Assembly (NCBI RefSeq): GCF_017571495.1
Contig: NZ_JAGETZ010000005.1
Span: 186,001-250,000, forward strand
Reading direction: 5' to 3'
Source: Hymenobacter negativus
GTDB lineage: Bacteria > Bacteroidota > Bacteroidia > Cytophagales > Hymenobacteraceae
Length of the DNA stretch: 64,000 nt
The notes below the pieces were generated by a model. That model did no database searches. It saw nothing but the letters and a program-made list of their open reading frames with translations, and was not told the origin of the DNA. Position numbers and translations under genes: made by a program. Position 1 is the first letter of the stretch. Every line of letters begins with the position of its first letter. Below, in pieces: positions 51,641 through 62,600 of this stretch.

Positions 51641-51810
51641 CATACCTGAATGGTTTAGAGCCGTAACGCCTTGCGTTTTGCTGCTGAGCAACCGGCGCCG
51701 CACGAGACCACGCTCAGCCGCGCAAATCAAACACTATCAGCAACGACGAGCCTTTAATCTATTGGGGCTCGCCCTCGTTTAGACTTCTCCCAACTATTCT
51801 CTTCAGGGGT

Positions 51811-51818
51811 TAGCTTTG
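51811..51818 (+). promoter_or_regulatory. Candidate -7 box of the kai operon
   Basis: TAGCTTTG matches the Bacteroidota -7 consensus TAnnTTTG exactly, 20 bases before the kaiC start. No clear TTG -33 element is seen at the usual distance, so the call is moderate. Confidence 0.4.
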
Positions 51819-51838
51819 CTAGGATATAAATTTCCTCT

Positions 51839-53581
51839 ATGCAAGCGCAAAACCCTGCGGCTGCTTCCGCATTGCCTAAATTACCCAAGTCCCCGACCGG
51901 CATCGAGGGGCTTGATGAAATAACTGAAGGGGGCCTGCCGCTGGGCCGCCCCACGCTGATTTGCGGCAGTGCCGGCTGTGGCAAAACCCTGATGGGCATC
52001 GAGTTTCTGGTGCGCGGCATTCAGGAATTCAACGAGCCGGGCGTGCTCATGGCCTTTGAGGAGACTGTTCCCGAACTGGCCGCCAACGTGGCCTCGCTGG
52101 GCTTCGACCTGAAAAACCTGCAGGCCCAGAAGCTGCTGCGCGTCGACCACGTGCACGTTGACCGCTCCGAGATTGAGGAAACGGGCGAGTATGATTTGGA
52201 TGGCCTGTTCATCCGGCTGGGCTATGCCATTGATTCCATCGGTGCCAAGCGTGTGGTGCTCGATACCATTGAGGCCCTGTTTTCGGGCTTTCCCAACCAG
52301 GCCGTGCTGCGCTCCGAAATCCGTCGGCTGTTTCGCTGGCTCAAGGACCGGGGCGTGACCACCGTCATCACCGCCGAGCGCGGCGACGGCTCACTCACGC
52401 GTCAGGGCCTGGAAGAGTACGTGTCGGATTGTGTGATTCTGCTCGACAACCGCGTAATTGACCAGATTACCACGCGCCGGCTGCGCATTGTGAAGTACCG
52501 GGGCAGCACGCACGGCACCAACGAATACCCTTACCTCATCACCGAAGACGGCATTTCGGTACTGCCCGTGACTTCGCTCCGGCTGGAACATGAAGTATCG
52601 GACCAGATTGACTCCAGCGGCATTCCTGCCCTGGACGAGATGTTTGGCCGGCGCGGCTTCTACCACGGCAGCAGCGTGCTCATCACCGGCACCGCCGGCA
52701 CGGCCAAAACCACGCTGGGTGCCTCCTTTGCCCGGAAAATCTGCCAGGAAGGCAAGCGCTGTCTGATGTTCGTGTTCGAAGAATCGCCCCAGCAACTAAT
52801 TCGCAACATGCGTTCGGTGGGCATCGACTTGGCACCTTTCATCGAAAACGGCCTGCTACACATCGAAGCCTCACGGCCTACGCTCAATGGGCTGGAGCGC
52901 CACCTCGTCACCATCCACCGGCTGGTGAAGGAGCTCGACCCCTATGCCGTGGTCATCGACCCCATCACCAACCTGATTTCGGTAGGCAACATGGCAGAAG
53001 TACGGAGCATGCTCACGCGCTTGATTGATTTTCTGAAGGTAAGCAACATCACGGCCGTGTTTACGGCTTTGGTAAATACTGGCGTAGGCCGCGCCGAAAT
53101 GACTGAAGAAGGCGTGTCGTCGCTGGTTGATACCTGGGTTTCGGTGCGCGATTTGGAGGGCGTGGGTGAGCGCAACCGCGGGCTCAGCATTCTGAAATCG
53201 CGCGGCATGGCCCATTCCAACCAGGTGCGTGAGTTTATTGTGACGGACCACGGCATCGAGCTGCTCGACGTAGTGATAGGACCAACCGGCATCGTGACCG
53301 GGGCCAGCCGCCTCACCCAGCAGCTGGCCGAGCACGCCCAGGACCTGGCCGCCCACCAGGAAGCCGAGCGCCGCGACCGCGAGCTGGAGCGCCGTCGCCG
53401 CGTGCTCGAAGCCAACATTGCCAACCTGCGCACCGAGTTTGAGAGCGTGGAAGAAGAGCTGCGGCAAATAACTACCCACGAGCAAACCCGTCACCAAACG
53501 CTCCAGAGCGGCAAACAGCGCATTGCCGCCGCCAATCCGCCCATTCAGAACCCGCCCGCTGCCAACCCCAGCGGCGAGTAA
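51839..53581 (+). CDS. kaiC: KaiC-like circadian clock ATPase
   Basis: A 580-residue double-RecA ATPase. Walker A of the first half is GSAGCGKT (43-50), of the second GTAGTAKT (284-291). Catalytic Glu pairs are FEET (Glu74-Glu75) and FEES (Glu314-Glu315). The phosphosite loop that is Ser-Thr in cyanobacterial KaiC reads [10 protein letters not shown] here, with Ser427-Ser428. The last 80 residues form an acidic and basic coiled tail ([20 protein letters not shown]). kaiB genes follow directly, without kaiA. A clock or a stress timer is possible; family membership is firm. Confidence 0.93.
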   Translation: MQAQNPAAASALPKLPKSPTGIEGLDEITEGGLPLGRPTLICGSAGCGKTLMGIEFLVRGIQEFNEPGVLMAFEETVPELAANVASLGFDLKNLQAQKLLRVDHVHVDRSEIEETGEYDLDGLFIRLGYAIDSIGAKRVVLDTIEALFSGFPNQAVLRSEIRRLFRWLKDRGVTTVITAERGDGSLTRQGLEEYVSDCVILLDNRVIDQITTRRLRIVKYRGSTHGTNEYPYLITEDGISVLPVTSLRLEHEVSDQIDSSGIPALDEMFGRRGFYHGSSVLITGTAGTAKTTLGASFARKICQEGKRCLMFVFEESPQQLIRNMRSVGIDLAPFIENGLLHIEASRPTLNGLERHLVTIHRLVKELDPYAVVIDPITNLISVGNMAEVRSMLTRLIDFLKVSNITAVFTALVNTGVGRAEMTEEGVSSLVDTWVSVRDLEGVGERNRGLSILKSRGMAHSNQVREFIVTDHGIELLDVVIGPTGIVTGASRLTQQLAEHAQDLAAHQEAERRDRELERRRRVLEANIANLRTEFESVEEELRQITTHEQTRHQTLQSGKQRIAAANPPIQNPPAANPSGE

Positions 53582-53630
53582 TCCGTATCACCGCGTTGCC
53601 CCCGGCCACCCGCCACCCATTGCCTTTTAC

Positions 53631-53945
53631 ATGTCTGAAGTAATTGAAGAAGAGAACCCAGCGGAAACCTGGGAGTTGCGTCTGTACGTGGCCGGTCAAA
53701 CCCCGAAGTCAGTGACAGCGCTGGCCAACCTGAAAAAACACTGCGAACTGCACCTTAAGGGGCGCTATAAGTTAGAGGTTATCGACCTGCTGGTGAACCC
53801 GCAGCTGGCCGAAGGTGACCAGATTCTGGCCATTCCCACGTTGGTACGCAAGGTGCCCGAGCCAATCCGCAAAATCATTGGCGACCTTTCGAACGAGGAG
53901 CGGGTACTGGTAGGGCTCGACGTTCGTCCGGCCCTCCGCGATTAG
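53631..53945 (+). CDS. kaiB: KaiB-like protein, first copy
   Basis: A 104-residue thioredoxin-like fold protein of the KaiB family: [20 protein letters not shown], then [38 protein letters not shown] and [15 protein letters not shown]. KaiB binds KaiC in a fold-switched state. The start ATG 53631 gives a family-length protein with a short acidic lead; the longer frame overlaps the end of kaiC. It lies 49 bases after kaiC and 8 bases before the second copy. Confidence 0.9.
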   Translation: MSEVIEEENPAETWELRLYVAGQTPKSVTALANLKKHCELHLKGRYKLEVIDLLVNPQLAEGDQILAIPTLVRKVPEPIRKIIGDLSNEERVLVGLDVRPALRD

Positions 53946-53953
53946 CCTGGCCC

Positions 53954-54283
53954 ATGGAACCGTTCCCGGACCCCCTGGCCTTTCCGGAGCCTGCTGAGCC
54001 CGAATACTCGTTGCACCTGTACATCACGGGGGCCACGCCTAATTCGACGCGTGCTGTGCGTAACATCAAGGAAATATGTGAGTTGCACCTGAAGGGGCGT
54101 TACGAGCTAGTGATTGTGGACATCTACCAGCAGCCAGAACTGGCTCAGCAGGAAGACCTGATTGGTGTGCCTACGCTCATCAAGCGGCGCCCCGGGCTGG
54201 TGCGCCGGCTGGTGGGCGACCTCTCGGACCACGACCGGGTGCTGAAGGCTTTGGGAATAATGCGGCTGCCTGACGACCTTTAA
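53954..54283 (+). CDS. kaiB: KaiB-like protein, second copy
   Basis: A 109-residue paralogue of the neighbouring KaiB, with [40 protein letters not shown] and IGVPTLIKRRPGLVRRLVGD. The N-terminus carries an extra Pro/Glu-rich lead. The two copies differ in charge around the KaiC-facing strand (QTPKSV against ATPNST), so they may bind KaiC with different affinity or bind different partners. It starts 8 bases after the first copy and ends 4 bases before the histidine kinase, which indicates a single operon. Confidence 0.88.
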   Translation: MEPFPDPLAFPEPAEPEYSLHLYITGATPNSTRAVRNIKEICELHLKGRYELVIVDIYQQPELAQQEDLIGVPTLIKRRPGLVRRLVGDLSDHDRVLKALGIMRLPDDL

Positions 54284-54287
54284 GGCG

Positions 54288-55997
54288 ATGAGCACTCCAA
54301 GTCTTACCGCCGCCGACCTTGCCCGTGAAAACGAGGAGCTGCGCTACCAGCTGGAGGAAGCGCACGAGCTGATTCACGCCATTCGGACCGGGGCCGTGGA
54401 TGCGCTGGCTGTGCAGGGCTCCGAGGGGCCGCGCATTTTCACACTGCAGGGCGCCGACCAGGGCTACCGCACCCTCATCGAGCAGATGAGCGAAGGCGCC
54501 CTGCTGCTCAGCAACGACGGCACCGTGCTCTACGCCAATGCCGGCCTGGCCAGCTTGCTGGGCCGCAACCTGAGCGAGGTCATCGGCAGCACGTTCGACA
54601 GCTTTATACCGCTGCCTTTTCGGGATTACTGGGCTGGGCTAGTACTGAAGGGCTGGGCCGGTAAGAGCAAAGGCGAACTGCCGCTACGAACGGAGGCCGG
54701 ACCGCTGATACCGTTTTCGGTAAGTACGAACGTGTTGACGTTTAATGATAACGATGTGCTGGCCGTAATTGTGACGGACTTGTCGGCACAGCGCGAAATA
54801 ACTGCCATCGAGGCGCAGGTAGCCGAACAAAACCGCATTATCAGCCGCAAAAACGAGGAAATCCAACGGCAGGAAGCCGCCCGGCAGGAAGTGGAGCGCG
54901 CCGCCGCCGAAGCCCACCGCATGCTGGAAGGCATCCCTCACATTGCCTGGACCACCAACCCGCAGGGCCGCATCACCTACCTCAACCGCCGCTGGTACGA
55001 CTACACCGGCCACGACAACCACACGCCGCTCGACGAGCAATGGCTGCTGCACCTGCACCCCGCCGATGCCGAGGGCACCAACATTCACCTGGCGCATTCT
55101 CTAAGCACCGGCGACGCGTTTGAGATGGAGTTTCGGTTTCGCAACCAGGCCGGGGCCTACCGCTGGATGCTGGGCCGTGCCCTGCCTTCGCGCAACGCCA
55201 CGGGCGAAATCATGCAGTGGATTGGCACGAGCACCGATATTCACGAACACCGCCTGGCACTGGAACGCATCGATTTGGCCCAGAAACAGCTGCGTGACAA
55301 CAATGCCCAGCTTACCCGGGTGAATGTGGACCTGGACAACTTCATCTACACGGCCTCGCACGACCTCAAAGCGCCCATCAGCAACATTGAGGGCCTGCTC
55401 GATGCCCTGCTGGTGGAGCTGCCCGCCGAAACCGTGCAGCAAGACCCCGTGCAGCCCATTCTGGGCCTGATGCAGGACTCGGTGAACCGCTTCAAGCGGA
55501 CCATTGAGCAGCTAACTGACGTGAGCAAGCTGCAAAAGGAGCACGGCCGCCCCACCGAACCCATCGACGTAGGCACCGTCGTGCACGACGTGCGCCTCGA
55601 CCTGGAACCGCTTATTCACAGCAACGCGGCCGAGCTGGAAATAGCGCTGGAAGCGCTCACGGTGCTGTTTTCGCAGAAGAACCTGCGCTCGGTGGTATTC
55701 AACCTTCTCAGCAACGCGCTGAAATACCGTTCGCCCCAGCGGCCGCCGCGCATTTCCCTGCGCACCTGGACCGAAGAAGGCTTTGTGGTGTTGGAAGTGG
55801 AAGACAACGGCCTGGGGCTGGACGCGGCTAGCAAACACAAGCTATTCGGTATGTTTCAACGCTTTCACGACCACGTGGAGGGGTCGGGCATTGGGCTGTA
55901 CATGGTGAAGAAGATGGTGGAAAACGCGGGTGGTCATCTTATAGTGCGCTCCGAATTGGGTACCGGCACCTCGTTTCTCGTATACTTCCCTCGTTAA
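54288..55997 (+). CDS. Cytoplasmic PAS-domain sensor histidine kinase of the kai operon
   Basis: A 569-residue soluble kinase without membrane segments. A helical lead is followed by a PAS domain at about 60-170 (RTLIEQMSEGALLLSNDGTV), a coiled linker, then a second PAS domain at about 205-320 (GIPHIAWTTNPQGRITYLN). The phospho-His is His358 in YTASHDLKAPISN, with N-box NLLSNALKYRSP and G-boxes DNGLGLDA and GSGIGLYMVKKMV. It starts 4 bases after the second kaiB, so it probably acts as output or input of the Kai proteins, comparable in position with SasA. No KaiB-like sensor domain is present in it. Confidence 0.92.
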   Translation: MSTPSLTAADLARENEELRYQLEEAHELIHAIRTGAVDALAVQGSEGPRIFTLQGADQGYRTLIEQMSEGALLLSNDGTVLYANAGLASLLGRNLSEVIGSTFDSFIPLPFRDYWAGLVLKGWAGKSKGELPLRTEAGPLIPFSVSTNVLTFNDNDVLAVIVTDLSAQREITAIEAQVAEQNRIISRKNEEIQRQEAARQEVERAAAEAHRMLEGIPHIAWTTNPQGRITYLNRRWYDYTGHDNHTPLDEQWLLHLHPADAEGTNIHLAHSLSTGDAFEMEFRFRNQAGAYRWMLGRALPSRNATGEIMQWIGTSTDIHEHRLALERIDLAQKQLRDNNAQLTRVNVDLDNFIYTASHDLKAPISNIEGLLDALLVELPAETVQQDPVQPILGLMQDSVNRFKRTIEQLTDVSKLQKEHGRPTEPIDVGTVVHDVRLDLEPLIHSNAAELEIALEALTVLFSQKNLRSVVFNLLSNALKYRSPQRPPRISLRTWTEEGFVVLEVEDNGLGLDAASKHKLFGMFQRFHDHVEGSGIGLYMVKKMVENAGGHLIVRSELGTGTSFLVYFPR

Positions 55998-56133
55998 GTA
56001 ATAAGGGATTCCGTAGAAAGCGCGGCCCAATAGGCTGACCGCTCGACTACGCCGTCTTACTGCTTGATTCAGATTATTTACCTGACCTTCCACCGCGCGC
56101 TGCCCTGCATTTGGATTTGTTCGTTTACTGTTT

Positions 56134-56556
56134 ATGCAAAAGCTCACCTGTGCCCTACTGGTTGACGACGACCAGGCAACCAACTACCTCAATAGCCTGC
56201 TGCTGAAACGATTGAACGTGACCGACAAGCTGCTGGTGGCCCTCAACGGGCAGGAAGCGCTGGATTTGCTGCTCCTGCACTGCCAGGAAGCCGTTGTGGA
56301 GTGTCCGGTCCTGATTCTGCTGGACGTGAAGATGCCCGTGATGGACGGCTTCGCCTTTCTCGAAGCTTACGACAAGCTGCCCATCAAGCAAAGGAATGCC
56401 ATTATCATCGTGATGCTCACCACCTCGCTGCATCCCCAGGACGTAGACCGGGTGCAGCGGCTCAACATCGCCGGCTTTTTAAACAAGCCATTGACCGAGG
56501 CCAAAATCAACGACGTGCTGAAGAACCATTTCGACCGGCACCTCCCAGAAGCTTAG
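56134..56556 (+). CDS. CheY-like single-domain response regulator
   Basis: A 140-residue receiver without output domain: CALLVDDDQATNYL carries the acid residues, Asp64 in LILLDVKMPVMDGFAFL accepts phosphate, and IIVMLTTSLHPQDVDRV and FLNKPLTEAKI give the switch Thr and Lys. It follows the PAS kinase in the same direction after 136 bases, so the kinase is the likely phosphodonor. Single-domain regulators of this Rcp1 type often act downstream of phytochrome-like or PAS kinases. The gene target is unknown. Confidence 0.9.
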   Translation: MQKLTCALLVDDDQATNYLNSLLLKRLNVTDKLLVALNGQEALDLLLLHCQEAVVECPVLILLDVKMPVMDGFAFLEAYDKLPIKQRNAIIIVMLTTSLHPQDVDRVQRLNIAGFLNKPLTEAKINDVLKNHFDRHLPEA

Positions 56557-56652
56557 GTGAAGGATAGATAAGTGCTTCATACAGTGGCAAGAGTAGCTCG
56601 GGAACGTTGCCGGTCTGTCCCGAATGTTCCAACCGGGCGCTACCTTCAAGCT

Positions 56653-59430
56653 ATGAAGCGTATGGCCTGGTTTTTTTGCGTGCTACTCTGCTGCGGCCGG
56701 TGGGTGAATAATGCCCAAGCTGCCGAGACGCCACCGCACCACTACACCATCGGCTTCTCGCAGTGCACCAACGGCGATGCCTGGCGGCTGGCCATGCTGG
56801 CCGGCATGAAGAAGGAGCTAAGCTTTTACCCCAATGTGAGCTTCCGCATGAAGGACGCCCGCTACAGCAGCGCCTTGCAGAAGCAGCAGATTCAGGAGTT
56901 CCTGCGCGAAGGCATTGACTTACTGATAGTATCGGCCAACGAGAGCGAGCCGGTGACGCCCGTTATCGAGGAAGTGTATAACCGGGGCATTCCGGTGGTG
57001 ATTCTGGACCGGCGCATCAGTTCTCAGCTCTTTACGGCCTATGTGGGTGGCAACAACGTGGAAGTGGGCCGCACTGCCGGCCGCTACGCCGCCACCTTGC
57101 TCGGGCAGCGCGGCCGGGTGCTGGAGATTCTGGGGGCGCCGGGCAGCTCACCCGCCGTGGACCGGCACCGGGGCTTTGCCGACGCGCTGGCCGCCTACCC
57201 CGGTCTGCAGCTGGTGGCGCAGGTGAACAGCAACTGGGAGCGGCCTTCGGTGCTGGAGCGCCTGCCCGCCGTGCTGCGCGCCCACCCCGAGGTGGAACTG
57301 ATTTTTGCCCACAACGACCGGCTGGCGCTGGGTGCCTACCAGGTGTGCAAGGAGCTGGGCCGGCAGCGGCGCGTCAAAATCATTGGGGTGGATGGGTTGC
57401 CGGGCAGCCGGGGTGGCATTCAGCTGGTCCAGGACGGCGTGATAAATGCCACGCTGCTGTATTCGCCGGGCGGGGAGGAGGCCATTCGCACGGCCATGCG
57501 GATTCTGCAAAAGCAGCCGTTTGCCAAAGAGAACATTCTGGGTACAATGGTCATCGACTCGACCAATGCGCTGACCATGAAGATGCAGACCGAGCAGCTG
57601 GCCAACCAGCAGCAGGACATTCAGCGGCAGCAGCAGCTATTACAGGAGCAGCGCGATACCTACGCCAGCCAGCAAACGGTACTGTACGTGCTGGCCGCCG
57701 CGCTGCTGCTGGTGGCCGGCCTAGGGCTGCTGGCGTGGCGGGCGCTGCGGGCCAACCGCCGCATCACCCGCGTGCTGGCTGGGCAGAACGAGGAAATCCG
57801 CTCGCAGCGCAACCAGATTCAGGAGTTTGCGGAAAAGGCCAAGGTGGAGACCGAGGCCAAGCTGCGCTTCTTCACCAACTTCTCGCACGAGTTGCGCACG
57901 CCGCTCACCCTCATTCTAGGGCCGGTGGAGGAAATGCTGACCAGCGGCAGCGACCTCCCCGCCACCTACCGCCACGACCTGGGCCTGGTGCGTCGCAACG
58001 CCCAGCGTCTGCTGCGGCTGGTGAACCAGCTCATGGATTTCCGCAAGATTGACGTGGGCAAGATGCCGGTGCATGCCACCGAGGGCAACCTCGTGGCCTT
58101 CGTGCGCGAAATCCTGGATGCGTTTGAGAAGCCCGCTCGCCAAAAAGGCGTGGCCCTGCGCTTCCTGCCCGCCGAGCCGGTGGTGAGCCTGCCCTTCGAC
58201 GTGAACATTCTCGACAAGGTGTTCTTCAACCTGCTGGCCAACGCGCTGAAATTCACGCCGGAGCGCGGACAGATAACCGTCAGCATCCAGCCGCTGCCGG
58301 CCGAGGGCAGCGTGCGGGTGAGTGTAGAAGACACCGGGCGTGGTATCAGCGAGCAGGACCGGGCGCACATCTTCGAATGGTTTTACCAGGGGCAGCAGCC
58401 GGGCGTACAGGGCTCGGGCATGGGCCTGGCGTTGGCGCTGGGCCTCACGCGTTTGCACCAGGGTCAGCTGGCGTTTACGAGTCAGGCGGGCACAGGCAGC
58501 ACTTTCGTGGTGACGTTGCCGCTCACCCTGCCCGCCCAACTGCTGGCCACCACCCCGCAACCCGCCATGCCGGGCCTGACGCAGGAAGAGCCGATGGCCC
58601 TGGCCGCTCCCGCGACTCCCGAAACGGCGGAGGCTAGCTTTGCCACCGGCGAGGGCCGCGACGCGCTGGTGCTCATCATCGAAGACAACGAGGAGGTGAA
58701 CGCCTTTCTGGCCCAGAAGCTGCAGCCCCACTTCCAGGTGCGCACCGCGACCGATGGCGCGGCCGGCCTGCGCCTGGCCGCCGAGCTGATACCGGACCTC
58801 ATCGTGAGCGACGTGATGATGCCGGAAATGAGTGGCCTGGAACTGGTGGCCAAGCTGAAAGGCGACTGGCGCACCTCCCACATTCCGGTGGTGCTGCTCA
58901 CGGCCCAGGGCGCGCCCGAGCAGCAGGTGGAAGGCGTGCAGGCCGGCGCCGACCTCTACCTCACCAAGCCGTTTAACCCCACCTTCCTGCTCGAAAGCCT
59001 GCGCACGTTGCTCGGCAACCGGGAGAGGCAGCGCGAGCATTTCCGCCGCGAACTGAGCGTGGACACCGCCACCGTGGCCCCCGCCCAGCGCGTCGACCAG
59101 AAATTCCTGGCCGACTTCACCGCCATTGTGGAGGCTAACCTGGAGCGCGCCGACTTGAGCGTGGAGGACGTGGCCCGCAGCATGGGCATCTCGCGGGTGC
59201 AGCTCTACCGCAAGGTGAAGGCCGTGCTCGGCACCAGCCCGACGGACTTCGTGCAGAGCGTCCGCCTCACCAAAGCGCGCCAGCTGCTGCTCGATGAAAC
59301 CCTCACCATTGCCGAGGTGGCTTACCAACTGGGCTTCAATTCTCCTTCCTACTTCTCCACCAGCTTCAAGGCGCGTTACCAGATTTCACCCTCCGAGTAT
59401 CGGGCACTGCATATCGCGCCCGTGGGCTGA
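56653..59430 (+). CDS. Hybrid two-component system protein with periplasmic sugar-binding sensor and AraC output
   Basis: A 925-residue single-chain signalling protein. Signal peptide at about 1-22; periplasmic-binding-protein type I (Peripla_BP/LacI-like) sensor at about 30-310 (YTIGFSQCTNGDAWRLAMLA, RGIPVVILDRRISSQL); membrane segment near 343-365; histidine kinase with His412 in FFTNFSHELRTPLTLIL; receiver with Asp720 in IVSDVMMPEMSGLELV; and AraC-type DNA-binding domain at about 820-920 (FNSPSYFSTSFKARYQISPS). This HTCS layout controls polysaccharide utilisation loci in Bacteroidota. The BT1754-like sensor type binds simple sugars such as fructose. It precedes susC/susD. Confidence 0.95.
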   Translation: MKRMAWFFCVLLCCGRWVNNAQAAETPPHHYTIGFSQCTNGDAWRLAMLAGMKKELSFYPNVSFRMKDARYSSALQKQQIQEFLREGIDLLIVSANESEPVTPVIEEVYNRGIPVVILDRRISSQLFTAYVGGNNVEVGRTAGRYAATLLGQRGRVLEILGAPGSSPAVDRHRGFADALAAYPGLQLVAQVNSNWERPSVLERLPAVLRAHPEVELIFAHNDRLALGAYQVCKELGRQRRVKIIGVDGLPGSRGGIQLVQDGVINATLLYSPGGEEAIRTAMRILQKQPFAKENILGTMVIDSTNALTMKMQTEQLANQQQDIQRQQQLLQEQRDTYASQQTVLYVLAAALLLVAGLGLLAWRALRANRRITRVLAGQNEEIRSQRNQIQEFAEKAKVETEAKLRFFTNFSHELRTPLTLILGPVEEMLTSGSDLPATYRHDLGLVRRNAQRLLRLVNQLMDFRKIDVGKMPVHATEGNLVAFVREILDAFEKPARQKGVALRFLPAEPVVSLPFDVNILDKVFFNLLANALKFTPERGQITVSIQPLPAEGSVRVSVEDTGRGISEQDRAHIFEWFYQGQQPGVQGSGMGLALALGLTRLHQGQLAFTSQAGTGSTFVVTLPLTLPAQLLATTPQPAMPGLTQEEPMALAAPATPETAEASFATGEGRDALVLIIEDNEEVNAFLAQKLQPHFQVRTATDGAAGLRLAAELIPDLIVSDVMMPEMSGLELVAKLKGDWRTSHIPVVLLTAQGAPEQQVEGVQAGADLYLTKPFNPTFLLESLRTLLGNRERQREHFRRELSVDTATVAPAQRVDQKFLADFTAIVEANLERADLSVEDVARSMGISRVQLYRKVKAVLGTSPTDFVQSVRLTKARQLLLDETLTIAEVAYQLGFNSPSYFSTSFKARYQISPSEYRALHIAPVG

Positions 59431-59549
59431 ACGGATAGTGAAAACGATGTAACGAGAGTGGAAGCCCAAGGCTTTCCCCAAACGTTTGGGAGTAGATAAG
59501 ATGTTGTGATTCAAGGTTAAGATTATATTTTAGGTAGTGAACGGATAGT
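59428..59549. repeat. Direct repeat TGAACGGATAGT upstream of susC
   Basis: The 12-base word TGAACGGATAGT occurs at 59428-59439 and 59538-59549, 110 bases apart. The first copy includes the HTCS stop codon. A perfect 14-base palindrome CCCAAACGTTTGGG lies between them at 59477-59490. These are candidate binding sites for the AraC domain of the HTCS, but no site is proven. Confidence 0.5.
59504..59531 (+). promoter_or_regulatory. Candidate susC promoter
   Basis: TATATTTT at 59524-59531 matches TAnnTTTG at seven of eight positions and TTG at 59504-59506 lies 17 bases upstream. It sits in the AT-rich part of the gap before susC, with a leader of about 150 bases. Confidence 0.4.
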
Positions 59550-59685
59550 TAACGCTTTTGAGAGGATTGAGCAAGCCCGCCGGGGCTGGCTGCCGGAATT
59601 TTGGACCATCAACCAACCCGCCGCTCTTGGTAGCCGGGAGCCGTTTCGGTCCTATTTCCTGCTTTTCAATCCCACTCAAAAACGC

Positions 59686-62600
59686 ATGAACACTCTGCTA
59701 CATTCTCTTCCGCAGGCGGCGCTGGTGGCGCTGCTGGCCGGCGGCCCGGCCCTGGCGGCAGCCCCTGCTGAAGCTGGCCGGCCAACTGGCCTCACCCACT
59801 CGGAACTGGCCGACCGCCCCATCACGGGCAAGGTGACCGACGAGAAAGGTGAAGGCCTGCCCGGCGTGACGGTCCTCGTGAAGGGCACGGCCCTGGGCAC
59901 CAGCACCGGCCCCGATGGCAGCTTTGCCATCAGCGTGCCCGACAACGCGACGCTGATTTTCTCCTTCGTTGGCTACAAAACCCAGGAGGTGGCGGTGGGC
60001 AGCCAAACAACGGTAGCGGCCCAACTGGCCGCCGACGTGGCCGCCCTCGACGAGGTGGTGGTAACCGGCTACCAGGTGCAGCGCAAGACCGACTTGACCG
60101 GTGCGGTGTCGGTGATTAAGGTGGATGAGGTGAAGAGCATGACCTCGAACGATGTGACGCGTAACCTGCAGGGCCGCGTGCCGGGCGTGAACATCACCAC
60201 CGACGGGGCGCCCGGAAGCGGGGCCACGGTGCGCATCCGCGGCTTCGGCACGCTAGGCAACAACGACCCGCTCTACGTCATCGACGGCATTCCGACCAAA
60301 GAAGGCATCGGGCAGATTAACCAGAACGACATCGAGAGCATTCAGGTGCTGAAAGACGCTTCGGCGGCCAGCATCTACGGCTCTCGGGCCGGCAATGGCG
60401 TGATTATCATCACCACGAAGAAGGCCAAGAAGGGCGCCACCCGCGTCGATTTCTCCACCTTTTTTACTTTGCAAAAAGCCGGGCCGCACATCCAGATGCT
60501 GAACACGCTGGACTACGGTAAGGTATACTGGCAGGCGTCGGCCAACGACCGCACCACGCCCAACATCCCGTTCTACAGCTACCAGTCGCACCTGGACGCG
60601 AGCGGCCAGCCCGTGCTCGACCAAGTGGTGGTGCCCGAGTTCATCGATGCCGACAAAACCCTGCGCTCGGCCGATACCGACTGGTTTAAACAAACCCAGC
60701 AGGATGCCCTCATCCAGCAGTACAACTTGAGCTTGAGCAGCGGCGGCGAGCGGGGCGGGGCCCTGTTCTCGCTGAACTACTACGACAACACCGGCACGCT
60801 GAAATACACGGGGTTGAACCGGTTCACGGCTCGTTTGAACTCGGATTATAACTTTTTCGGCGGCAAGCTGAAAGTGGGCGAAAACCTGACGCTGGCCAAA
60901 ACTCAGCAGGCCCAGTACGACCTGAACCTGATACGCGACCGCAGCAGCCAACTGCCCGCCATCGTGCCGGTCCATACCGTGGACGGCGTAGGTTGGGGGG
61001 GGCCGGTGGCCGGCATGGGCGACCGCGACAACCCCTTGCGCCTGCTCACCGACAACCAGCAGAACCGCTCCAATACCGGCCGAGCGTTCGGCAACGTGTT
61101 TGCCGATGCGGAAATCCTGAAGGGCCTGCACCTGCGCACCAGCTTCGGCGTCGACTACAGCCTGTACAAGTACACCGAGCTGTACAAAACGTTCAAGGCC
61201 GGTTTTCTTTCCAACCAAGACAACCGGGTGACCGTCAACAACAATTTTGGGGGCAGCTGGACGTGGCAGAACACGCTGAACTACAGCGTGCCCCTGGGCG
61301 AAAAGCACCAGCTAGACGTGCTGCTGGGCAACGAGCGCATTAGCTACAATTTTGAGAGCACTTACGCCTCGCGCACCAACTTTGCCACCGAAGACCCCAG
61401 CTACATCGTGCTGGACGCCGGTGCGGCCAACAAGGACAACGGCGGCTCGGCCACGGCCTACCGGCTGGCTTCGTACTTCGCCAAGGTCAACTACGCGTTT
61501 GCTGATAAATACCTGGCGTCGGCCACCATCCGGCGCGATGGTTCGTCGCGCTTCGGCGCCGATAACCAGTTCGGCATTTTCCCGGCGCTGTCGGTGGGCT
61601 GGCGCCTGAGCGAGGAAGCTTTCGTGAAGAACAGCGCGCCGTTTATCTCTGACCTGAAGCTCCGCGCGGGCTGGGGCCAGACGGGCAACCAGGACATTGC
61701 CAACTTCGCTTCCCGCGGCCTGTATCAGTCGTTGCTGGGCACCCTGGACCCCACCTTCGACTACGACCACGGCACGGCCTACGACATTTACGGCAACAAC
61801 ACGGCCCTGCCTTCGGGCTATCGCCGCGTGCAGCGCGCCAACCCCAACCTGAAGTGGGAAACCACCACCCAAACCAATGTGGGCGTGGACTTTGGCTTCC
61901 TCGACAACAAGCTGAGCGGCTCCGTCGACTACTTCGTGAAGGATAGCAAGGACATCCTGGTGAACCTGCCCTACCTGGCCGTGGTAGGCGAGGGCGGCGA
62001 CCAGTTTGTGAACGGGGCTTCCATCCAGAACAAGGGCTGGGAATTCCTGCTCGGCTACCAGAACAAGCTGGCCAATGGCCTGACTTACAACATCACGGGC
62101 AACGTTTCGACGTTCCGCAACAAGCTCACCTTCCTCCCCGACGAGGTGATTAACGCCTACGGCGGCAACGGCCAGGACGTGACCCGCATTGGGCACTCCA
62201 TCAATGCCACCTATGGCTACGTGGCCGACGGCCTTTTCCAGAGCGCCAGCGAGGTGAGCGGAGCGCCCACTCAGGTAGGGGCCGCCCCCGGCCGCATTCG
62301 CTACAAGGACCTGAATGGCGACGGCAAAATCAACAACTTCGACCAGACCTGGATTTCGGAGGGTGTACCCGCTTACAGCTACGGCCTGAACTTAGGCGCT
62401 GGCTACAAGGGCTTTGACCTGCAGATTTTCCTGCAAGGCGTGCAGGGCCTCTATGCCTACAACAACTCCAAGTTCCGCACCGACTTCTCTTCTCTGGCTT
62501 CCGGCGAGAACTGGGGTGCGCGCCTGCTCGACGCCTGGACGCCCACGAACACCGGCTCGACCATTCCGGCGGCTACCCTCATCAACTCCAATAACGAAGG

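Noticed and set aside
57916..59328. 470-residue minus-strand frame opposite the HTCS gene
   Set aside because: The plus-strand HTCS has clear kinase, receiver and AraC motifs throughout. The opposing frame is His/Gln/Gly-rich shadow.
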